Part shown: one piece after another, positions 5,917 through 10,420 of the stretch | Layout: every line of letters begins with the position of its first letter | Position numbering within the stretch: position 1 is the first letter of the stretch | Origin: JBDTGE01 sp050742975 | GTDB taxonomy: Bacteria; Actinomycetota; Actinomycetes; Mycobacteriales; Jatrophihabitantaceae | Length of the DNA: 10,420 bases | NCBI GenBank assembly: GCA_050742975.1 | Contig: JBOGDQ010000027.1 | Span: 1-10,420, forward strand | Reading direction: 5' to 3' | The notes under the pieces: model-generated | The model's input: only the letters and a program-made list of their open reading frames with translations | Databases searched by the model: none | Told to the model about the DNA's origin: nothing | Translations under genes and position numbers: made by a program

Positions 5917-5929
5917 TAGCGTGGACGTC
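5917..5929 (+). promoter_or_regulatory. Leaderless -10 box before the GNAT gene
   Basis: TAGCGT (5917-5922) ends seven bases before ATG 5930. The surrounding 20-odd bases are nearly the same as at 3373-3393 in front of the RelE/ParE-like gene (GGATAGCGT, then a variable base, then G, a purine and CGTC before the start). No Shine-Dalgarno is seen. Confidence 0.6.
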
Positions 5930-6520
5930 ATGGCTGGCTCCGGTTATACGATTCGAGCACTGGACACGTCGACCTGGGACGCGTTCGCCGCCCTGGTCGA
6001 GGCCAACGGCAGCATCTTCGGCGGCTGCTGGTGCATGGGTTTCCACTCCAACGCGGGGTCCGGCACCGCTGAGGGCAACCGCGCAAACAAGCTGGCGCGG
6101 GTGCGGGCCGGCGCTGCGCACGCTGCCCTGGTTTTCGACGGAGATGATTGCTTGGGTTGGGCACAGTTCGGCTCGCCCGACGAGCTACCCCGAATCAAGA
6201 ATCGTGCCTCCTACGAGAAGTCCCGCGTGGGCGAGTTGCCCGAATGGCGCATCGGCTGTTGCTATGTGGGCAAGGGGTACCGACGAAAAGGAGTCGCGGC
6301 TGCCGCCATTGCCGGCGCGCTCGATCTGATCGGCGGCCACGGCGGCGGTACGGTCGAGGGCTATCCAGAGCCTGCCGGCGCCGTTCCCGCCGGGTTCCCC
6401 TACAACGGGGCGCTCTCGACATACGAGGCGCTCGGCTTCGAACGTGCCCGTCAGCTCGGCAGGCATCGGTGGGTAGTTGTCAAGAAGGTCCCGGCCAAGG
6501 CGGGACGGCCACCAGTCTGA
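5930..6520 (+). CDS. GNAT family N-acetyltransferase
   Basis: The protein has 196 residues from ATG 5930, the start being set by the -10 box seven bases upstream. It is a GCN5-related acetyltransferase: acetyl-CoA binds at the motif GKGYRRKGVAAAAIAGAL (about 114-131), preceded by the strand EWRIGCCYV. The Cys-rich FGGCWCMGFHS near residue 30 and the stretch FGSPDELPRIKNRASY (80-95) mark a common but poorly characterised actinobacterial subfamily. The C-terminal part, VEGYPEP then NGALSTYEALGFERARQLGR and HRWVVVKKVP, is the usual end. It probably acts in the cytoplasm on a small molecule or an amine. The substrate is unknown; there is nothing to show that it is a TA-type acetylating toxin, since no RHH antitoxin adjoins it. 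It appears monocistronic. Family is secure, function open. Confidence 0.9.
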   Translation: MAGSGYTIRALDTSTWDAFAALVEANGSIFGGCWCMGFHSNAGSGTAEGNRANKLARVRAGAAHAALVFDGDDCLGWAQFGSPDELPRIKNRASYEKSRVGELPEWRIGCCYVGKGYRRKGVAAAAIAGALDLIGGHGGGTVEGYPEPAGAVPAGFPYNGALSTYEALGFERARQLGRHRWVVVKKVPAKAGRPPV

Positions 6521-6697
6521 GGCACACCGGTTGCGCTCAGCGCGCGTTCGTCGGTCTCGTGACGAGCGTCTGGTGCGTCCTGAGCTACCGCCGCGAACGC
6601 CGGCAGCGCTGCCCCACTCAGGAGACGCCTCCCGGCGACGACCGTGTCGCAGATCCGGGCAGTGAGCAAGCTCGTCCACGTGCCTGCGAACGATCCG

Positions 6698-6931
6698 TCA
6701 GCGAGAGCCCAGCCGTCGGACGCTGAGGACGAGCAGACCGGCCACCATGCCGAGGAAGGCGCCAACGAACGCTGCCGGAACCGCCAGCTCAAAAACTGCG
6801 AACCACGCGGTGGGCGCGTAAACCCGAAGTCCGATAACCAATCCCACGATGCCACCGACGAATCCGGCGCATGCCGCGCCGGCGAGCGAGAGCCGCGGGA
6901 CGATGTGCATCCTCTGCAAGCCGTGGACCAT
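6698..6931 (-). CDS. Small two-helix membrane protein, unknown function
   Basis: The protein has 77 residues from ATG 6931. GAGGAGG lies six bases upstream on the minus strand, which decides this start over an in-frame codon at 6982. Two hydrophobic segments are evident: LSLAGAACAGFVGGIVGLVI (about 14-33) and WFAVFELAVPAAFVGAFLGM through VAGLLVLS (about 42-69). They carry small-residue GxxxG-like spacing, and the tail is basic (VRRLGSR). A cytoplasmic C-terminus and hairpin topology are likely by the positive-inside rule. No family is recognised. Small hydrophobic proteins in such islands can be toxins, holins or envelope stress proteins, but nothing here decides between these. A palindrome with a -10-like centre (7056-7076) lies 125 bases upstream and may control it. 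Confidence 0.65.
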   Translation of the reverse strand: MVHGLQRMHIVPRLSLAGAACAGFVGGIVGLVIGLRVYAPTAWFAVFELAVPAAFVGAFLGMVAGLLVLSVRRLGSR

Positions 6932-7055
6932 CGGGGGCCTCCTCGGCCGAGTATGCACCGCTTCGGCCGGCCCCGATCTCATGCGGCCTTGTGCACACCC
7001 AGCCGTGCCGATGGCGGATGCCCTCGTGGGACTGTTCAGGGAGCTACTTCTGCCG

Positions 7056-7076
7056 GTCGCGAAACATTATCGCGAC
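7056..7076. promoter_or_regulatory. 21-base palindrome with an embedded -10-like box
   Basis: GTCGCGA (7056-7062) and TCGCGAC (7070-7076) are perfect 7-base arms around AACATTA. On the minus strand the centre reads TAATGT, a TANNNT -10; transcription from it would run toward the membrane protein gene at 6931. The arrangement is typical of an operator laid across a promoter. No regulator gene adjoins it. A second small hairpin, GCCGG-GTGAA-CCGGC, sits at 7081-7095. Confidence 0.5.
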
Positions 7077-7190
7077 TTCGGCCGGGTGAACCGGCTTGTG
7101 AGCGCTGGCACGAGCTCAACAGTTCTGTAGCTAATTGCCGGCCTTCCGCTCCCGCATGGTGAGATTGTCGGATTGTTCGCCAGGTTCGCG

Positions 7191-7607
7191 TCAGCGCCGG
7201 AGCGCGAACGGCGGTGCGTGCACGCCGGGCGCTACTGCGTACGCCGGGTCGCGCCCGATTTCGATGATCTTGTTTACCGAGTTGACATGCACCACGCGGG
7301 GCGTGAATTCCCGGGCCTCGCCGTCCGACATCGTCCGATAGGCGATGATGATGACGGTGTCGCCGACCGCGATCAGATGCGCGGCCGCGCCGTTGATCCC
7401 GATTACCCCGCTGCCACGTTCGCCCTCGATGACGTACGTCTCCAGCCGGGCGCCGTTGGTGACATCCACGATCGACACCTGCTCGCCTGGAAAGACGTCG
7501 GCCGCAGCGAGCAGCTCAGCATCAATTGTTATCGAACCCACGTAGTGGAGATCGGCGTGAGTGACGGTTGCGCGATGGATCTTCCCGCTGAACATCGTTC
7601 GTTGCAT
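7191..7607 (-). CDS. panD: Aspartate 1-decarboxylase PanD
   Basis: PanD makes beta-alanine from L-aspartate for pantothenate and CoA synthesis in the cytoplasm. The 138-residue protein starts at ATG 7607, with a modest ribosome site (GAGGA) in front. The pro-enzyme cleaves itself between G24 and S25 (HYVGSITID), S25 becoming the pyruvoyl cofactor. Catalytic and substrate residues known from E. coli PanD are all at their standard numbers: K9, H11, Y22, R54, T57, Y58 and N72. The blocks KIHRATVTHADLHYVGSITI and ERGSGVIGINGAAAHL are very close to mycobacterial PanD, and the C-terminal extension after about residue 116 is also of the actinobacterial kind. The gene lacks panC and coaX beside it, which usually accompany it in mycobacteria, so it may be a second, horizontally acquired copy. 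A TATGGT box at 7663-7658 (minus) is a possible -10. Identity is near certain. Confidence 0.95.
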   Translation of the reverse strand: MQRTMFSGKIHRATVTHADLHYVGSITIDAELLAAADVFPGEQVSIVDVTNGARLETYVIEGERGSGVIGINGAAAHLIAVGDTVIIIAYRTMSDGEAREFTPRVVHVNSVNKIIEIGRDPAYAVAPGVHAPPFALRR

Positions 7608-7692
7608 GAGTCCTCACTTGAAGGCACGCCTTGGGGCCTGCCCGCTAGACAAGCTCGACCATATTCGCACTGCCTGTCCGCAGAAGGAGGCT

Positions 7693-7767
7693 ATGACAGC
7701 CATCACGACGAACGCGTGCGTTGCCCGAAGACCACGGCGCTTCCGGCCCCTCGGGCGTGACGAGTAG
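7693..7767 (+). CDS. Possible 24-residue ORF with a strong but close ribosome site
   Basis: ATG 7693 follows AAGGAGG (7684-7690) by only two bases, closer than the usual 5-9. The frame encodes a short Arg-rich peptide (MTAITTNACVARRPRRFRPL, ending GRDE) to TAG 7765-7767. It may be a leader peptide, the beginning of a gene lost to insertion of the neighbouring IS, or a chance match. Low confidence. Confidence 0.2.
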   Translation: MTAITTNACVARRPRRFRPLGRDE

Positions 7768-7839
7768 CGCCGGTGTCGGTCTCGTTATAGCCGGCCAAGA
7801 ACGGACCGCCGCGCCGTGCCGGTCGCCAGCCTGTCGGCG

Positions 7840-8003
7840 GCACGTGTGCACTGCGCGGGCCAGGGGGGCGACGTTGCGGCAGGCGGCCGCCGCCGCGGGC
7901 GTCTCTCGCACGGCTGGGCATTACTGGCTGGCGCAGTCCGGTGGCGTGCGTCCACGCAAGACCAGACCGCGGCTGGCGTTGCGGTTGTCACTGGAGGAAC
8001 CGC
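7840..8003 (+). pseudogene. IS30-family transposase, N-terminal fragment
   Basis: The frame shows RARGATLRQAAAAAGVSRTA, then GHYWLAQSGGVRPRKTRPRL and ALRLSLEE. This is the N-terminal helix-turn-helix region of actinobacterial IS30-type transposases, where 'REAA..AGVS..TGY.WLAQAGG' is followed by '..RLSL.EREEI'. Homology ends abruptly after SLEE (about 8000), just where 'REEISRGLA' should follow, so the second HTH and the whole DDE catalytic domain are missing. There is no proper start codon signal either. It is a non-functional relic, and shows that an insertion sequence once landed here. No terminal inverted repeats could be assigned. The family call rests on memory of the motif, with good agreement. 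Confidence 0.7.
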
Positions 8004-8091
8004 GCGCACATAGCACAACGGATCGCCGATCCAGGCTGCCGACCACCGCAAATGATCCGTCTGGCGCCGATGACGAGACCGCACCAGCGCT

Positions 8092-8265
8092 CTACGGCGA
8101 TTGACACGCCTGTCCCGTGCTGGCCCTCGCACAATGCGGATAATTGATCGGGTCAGTCGGATCGACGGTTCGGCCATTGATGGCCGCCATGATCACCACT
8201 GCCGCGATGAGCACGCCGAGCACCGCGCCAGCAGCGATCAGCGCAACACGGACGAACCTGGGCAC
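8092..8265 (-). CDS. Small single-helix membrane or exported protein
   Basis: The frame runs from GTG 8265 to TAG 8094-8092, 57 residues. It has a basic start (MPRFVR), a strong hydrophobic helix (VALIAAGAVLGVLIAAVVIM, about 7-26), and a polar outer part with two cysteines (NGRTVDPTDPINYPHCARAS, then TGQACQSP). Third positions are mostly G or C. The frame stays open upstream of the GTG to a TAG near 8330, with a proline- and histidine-rich stretch but no other start codon, and no Shine-Dalgarno is seen, so the start is uncertain. The form suits a type II membrane anchor or an uncleaved signal, with the Cys pair outside. It is divergent from the gene at 8345. No family is recognised. Confidence 0.5.
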   Translation of the reverse strand: MPRFVRVALIAAGAVLGVLIAAVVIMAAINGRTVDPTDPINYPHCARASTGQACQSP

Positions 8266-8332
8266 CGGCCGATGATGCTGATGGGGTTCGGCAACCGGTC
8301 GCCGGAGGGGTGGTTGCGGATTGCCGTGCCGC

Positions 8333-8344
8333 TATGTTGCCTTC
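8333..8344 (+). promoter_or_regulatory. Leaderless -10 box before the PH-like gene
   Basis: TATGTT (8333-8338) fits TANNNT and is followed by six bases before GTG 8345. No Shine-Dalgarno is visible for this GTG, so leaderless translation is likely. Confidence 0.5.
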
Positions 8345-8773
8345 GTGACAGCCGCGGACGAGTTCGGCCGCCAGCTGAAGGCGCGGTACAGCTTCCGCGG
8401 CGCGGCGGCCGAGTTGGAGGCGACGGTTCCGTTGACCGTCGGCGAGCCGGTCGTGCTCAACGGTGTGGCGCGCCTCCATGCGCCCGGGCGCCTGTTGCGG
8501 CCCGTGGTCCTGCGTCTGACCCCATTACGCCTCGTAGCGCTGACACACCGTGCCTTCGGCGCGGATCAGGTCCTGGAACTTCCGCGCGCAGCGGTTAGGG
8601 ATGTCGTCCTCGACGATGACACAGACACGCTCGTCGTGACCTGGCTCAACGCGGCCTCAGCGTCCTCCGACCTGAGCGTCCGCCCGTGGACAGGACCGCA
8701 ACGCGTTGCCCCACCCCTGCGGAACATCGCAGCTGTGGCCCAGCAACTCGGCCAGTGGCTCGCGTCCAACTGA
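8345..8773 (+). CDS. Small PH/GRAM-like protein, unknown function
   Basis: The protein has 142 residues from GTG 8345; the start is chosen because the -10 box is six bases upstream and the protein then begins MTAADEFGRQLKARYSFRGA. The middle, VNGVARLHAP-like strands (VVLNGVARLHAPGRLLRPVV), LRLTPLRLVALTHRAFGADQ, then VLELPRAAVRDVVLDDDTDT and LVVTWLNAA, has the succession of strands and the 'LTxxRLVxL...ELPxxxVxDV' cadence of bacterial PH or GRAM-like domains. The end (RNIAAVAQQLGQWLASN) is helical, as in PH folds. There is no signal peptide or membrane helix, so it is cytoplasmic. No enzyme motif is seen. A diverged, frameshifted relative lies on the opposite strand at 9281-9622. The coding call is good; the fold is an inference from pattern. 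Confidence 0.7.
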   Translation: MTAADEFGRQLKARYSFRGAAAELEATVPLTVGEPVVLNGVARLHAPGRLLRPVVLRLTPLRLVALTHRAFGADQVLELPRAAVRDVVLDDDTDTLVVTWLNAASASSDLSVRPWTGPQRVAPPLRNIAAVAQQLGQWLASN

Positions 8774-8861
8774 TCGACACCGTATCCGTTGGAGACTGCC
8801 CGGTGGGATCGAGCGCCCTCCCACAAGACGAACCGCGGGTTGACGTTGATCGACTGGCGGA

Positions 8862-9008
8862 TTGGTCCTGCACGCCGGACCGCGTCTGCAGGCGTTCCGC
8901 TTGCGGAACATCCGGCCATTTCGTTGGAGCGGCTACTGCCCACCACCGTGGCACTACGACAGCGCCGGCAACCCTTACGACGCGGACGCCAAGCGACGCC
9001 CTGGGTGA
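8862..9008 (+). pseudogene. Short proline/aromatic-rich fragment
   Basis: A frame ending at TGA 9006-9008 reads LVLHAGPRLQAFRLRNIRPF, then RWSGYCPPPWHYDSAGNPYD and ADAKRRPG. The 'W-Y-D-x-x-GNPYD' run resembles linker pieces of actinobacterial proline/tryptophan-rich proteins. There is no ATG or GTG start in frame (only TTG or CTG codons after the stop at 8847), so it is probably the end of a gene whose front is lost or frameshifted. Low confidence that it is expressed. Confidence 0.25.
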
Positions 9009-9024
9009 GCGTCACCAGTGCCAG

Positions 9025-9141
9025 CCAGCCCGCCGGCCGGGCGGGCCAACTCGGATCGGGTCGCCACGCGGGTGTCGGCGCCCATCCTTGCGGCGGCTTC
9101 GGCCAACCTGGTGGTGGCTGCCAGGTCGGGCGTCGAGACAT
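9025..9141 (-). pseudogene. PPPGW-type proline/tryptophan-rich fragment
   Basis: From ATG 9141 the frame gives MSRRPTWQPPPGWPKPPQGW, then APTPAWRPDPSWPARPAGW. This is the repeating Pro-Pro-x-Gly-Trp pattern found in the N-terminal part of many actinobacterial membrane or secreted proteins. After PAGW (9025) the open frame continues to 8566 but the sequence is no longer protein-like and runs antisense to the PH-like gene. A tandem TGGC duplication sits exactly there; removing one copy would give an immediate GWHW and stop. So either it was a 41-residue protein now frameshifted, or it is a fragment of a longer one. No ribosome site is seen. Confidence 0.35.
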
Positions 9142-9280
9142 GCCGATCATTCTGCCTGCGGCCAACGGATCATGCTGGCGCAGAAGGGACTCGTCACATC
9201 TGGGCTCAGCACCGTGACGCGAGTTGCGACCCGAGATGGCCGATGTCAACGACCGCATGCCGGGTAGCAGTTCACAGGCC

Positions 9281-9622
9281 TTATGGGATGAGCACGGTCG
9301 TCCGATCGTTTCCGATGGCGTCGATCCACGCCAGCGAGGCCCGTGATCAGGGCGTCTGGTTCGCGTGAGGCCGTCCGGCGGCATCTCGATCACCCGGTCT
9401 GCACCGAACGCGCTGCTCAAGCAGGCAGAGGCGAAGATCCGTCAGCCGCGGGTACGTCATACGACGCCAAATGTGCTGCGAAGGCGAGAGACCCTTCGAG
9501 GCGTACACCTCCTGGACGTCCGGGGGAACCATGTGCCCAAGCTCTACAGCGACACCGGCGGCCCCATAGGTCGCCTTGAGTTCACGCGCACGACGTTCGG
9601 CCACGACGAGAGCATTCCGCAT
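9281..9622 (-). pseudogene. Frameshifted relative of the PH-like gene
   Basis: From ATG 9622 the frame reads MRNALVVAERRARELKATYG, AAGVAVELGHMVPPDVQEVY, then RRMTYPRLTDLRLCLLEQR. At about 9412-9420 the similarity jumps one frame to SAFGADRVIEMPPDGLTR, and a last piece WIDAIGNDRTTVLIP ends at TAA 9283-9281 in yet another frame. Aligned with the protein at 8345, the blocks keep order: RELKATYG with RQLKARYS, VELGHMVPP with AELEATVPL, RLTDLRLCLLEQR with RLTPLRLVALTHR, AFGADRVIEMP with AFGADQVLELP, WIDA with WLNA. So it is a diverged homologue with at least two frameshifts, in inverted orientation. Alternatively a sequencing error could account for one shift, but hardly both. Homology seen by eye; moderately sure. 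Confidence 0.6.
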
Positions 9623-9981
9623 AGGAAGCCGCCCCGCAGGGGATCGCTCAGCGCGTCCCGCGCCAGGATCGTGCTGCGGATCAACGGGTGGGCGTTCGGG
9701 TCGGCGGCTCCGGCTTGGTTGCTGGTGTCCGCCGCGACCCCGATGGCGGCGATGTTGCTGTCCAGCCTGTCTGTCCACCCTGCCTTCCAACGGGGCCGCG
9801 CCGTCAGGAGACCTCCGTCGAGGCTCGCCGACTCGGCCGCGTCGTCGGGATTGGTTCGATGGTGGTTCGACGGCGTCCGTGGCCGGCTCGGGTCACCGGC
9901 CTGTGGGTATCGGCTGCTCTCGCCGGTTGAGCGAGCGAGTCGAGCGGCATCCTGACGCACGTCCCGAGCGTTCGCCGCCAA
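9544..9981 (-). CDS. Unrecognised ORF or remnant upstream of the PH-like pseudogene
   Basis: A frame of 145 codons opens after a TAG near 9995, with TTG 9981 or GTG 9960 as possible starts. It contains MAANARDVRQDAARLARSTG-like helical sequence and then WTDRLDSNIAAIGVAADTSN, QAGAADPNAHPLIRSTILAR and DALSDPLRGGFL, with a very strong G/C bias at third positions that suggests real coding. Its last 27 codons overlap the beginning of the 9622-9281 pseudogene, so the true end is unclear. No family is recognised and no ribosome site is seen. It may be a decayed phage or plasmid gene. Treat as provisional. Confidence 0.3.
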   Translation of the reverse strand: MAANARDVRQDAARLARSTGESSRYPQAGDPSRPRTPSNHHRTNPDDAAESASLDGGLLTARPRWKAGWTDRLDSNIAAIGVAADTSNQAGAADPNAHPLIRSTILARDALSDPLRGGFLCGMLSSWPNVVRVNSRRPMGPPVSL

Positions 9982-10053
9982 GTCGCGACCCTGCTATACA
10001 GACCACGTCACAAACGACGACACAGGTCACGATGACGAGAAGGAGCGGTTTTC

Positions 10054-10420
10054 GTGCGGAGTCGAGTGCAGATGATCAGCCCGGCCAAGGCGGCGGAGAT
10101 GCTGGCCGCGAACACCACGAACCGACCGCTGTCCAAGGCGACGGTGCGGGCTTTCGCCGAGGCGATGGGCCGCGGCGAGTGGATGGTCACCCATCAGGGG
10201 ATCGCCCTCGACGTCCACGGTGTCCTGGTGGACGGTCAGCACCGCCTGGCCGCGATCATCGACGCGGACCGGCCGGTCGAGATGACGGTGTTAACCGAGG
10301 TCGGCGAGGGCACCTTCGACGTGCTGGATACCGGTAAGCGCCGCAACGCCGCCGATGTCCTGGCGATCGAGGGCGAGAAGTCGGCGACCATGCTGGCCGC
10401 GATGGTGCGCACCGTGTGGC
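10054..10420 (+). CDS. Phage-type ParB-like domain protein, 5' part
   Basis: The gene runs off the right edge after 122 codons. GTG 10054 is chosen because AAGGAG (10040-10045) lies eight bases upstream; an ATG at 10072 is the alternative. The protein reads MISPAKAAEMLAANTTNRPL, SKATVRAFAEAMGRGEWMVT, HQGIALDVHGVLVDGQHRLA, then VEMTVLTEVGEGTFDVLDTG and KRRNAADVLAIEGEK. The D60-G-Q-H-R-L motif is the ParB/Srx-type nucleotide-binding signature, and the whole N-terminal pattern is frequent in actinobacterial prophages and phages, where it is annotated as a ParB N-terminal or nuclease-like domain. Its exact job is not known. A TATACA box (9995-10000) is a possible -10. Its presence suggests that a prophage or related element begins here or lies to the right. 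Confidence 0.8.
   Translation, partial: MRSRVQMISPAKAAEMLAANTTNRPLSKATVRAFAEAMGRGEWMVTHQGIALDVHGVLVDGQHRLAAIIDADRPVEMTVLTEVGEGTFDVLDTGKRRNAADVLAIEGEKSATMLAAMVRTVW

Noticed and set aside
6451..6697. Frames on both strands after the GNAT gene
   Set aside because: No consistent codon bias, no ribosome site, and no family resemblance.
1..10420. CRISPR array or tandem repeat locus
   Set aside because: No regularly spaced repeats were seen at any scale.

Overview
The window is high-GC DNA (roughly 63-65% by eye) from an actinobacterium. Several traits fit Mycobacteriales or a close relative: strong G/C preference at third codon positions, four genes whose start codon lies 6-7 bases after a TANNNT -10 box (leaderless transcription), a RelB/RelE pair of the M. 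tuberculosis type, and a PanD close to the mycobacterial enzyme. The genus cannot be fixed from sequence alone.

Layout. 1-545: C-terminal end of a type I restriction subunit, HsdR (+), cut by the window edge. 907-2043: a protein with an unrecognised N-terminal part and a C-terminal TIR-like nucleotide-binding domain (+), preceded by a striking inverted repeat. 2480-3165: a HepT (HEPN RNase) / MntA (minimal nucleotidyltransferase) toxin-antitoxin operon (-). 3388-4146: a RelE/ParE-like protein (+) and an XRE helix-turn-helix protein (-), converging with 3 bases between their stops. 4189-4690: a decayed serine recombinase C-terminus (-), followed by scraps of other coding sequence to about 4950. 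5089-5648: a RelB/RelE operon (+). 5930-6520: a GNAT acetyltransferase (+). 6698-6931: a small two-helix membrane protein (-). 7191-7607: aspartate 1-decarboxylase PanD without pantothenate neighbours (-). 7840-8003: fragment of an IS30-type transposase (+). 8092-8265: a 57-residue single-helix protein (-). 8345-8773: a PH/GRAM-like small protein (+). 8862-9622: proline-rich and PH-like fragments, including a frameshifted diverged relative of the 8345 gene on the opposite strand. 10054 to the edge: the 5' part of a phage-type protein with a ParB-like DGQHRL motif (+).

Reading. This is an accessory, defence-type island. Restriction, a TIR effector candidate and three toxin-antitoxin or TA-like modules lie within 5.7 kb, next to remnants of a site-specific recombinase and an IS, and the window ends in a phage-like gene. 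The genes are mostly independent small cassettes, each with its own promoter, rather than one long operon; only hepT-mntA and relB-relE are translationally coupled. The most unusual points are the TIR protein with its uncharacterised N-terminal part and upstream hairpin, the repeated leaderless promoter box, the convergent TA-like pair whose toxin seems to lack a central segment, the orphan panD, and the PH-like gene with a broken diverged copy.
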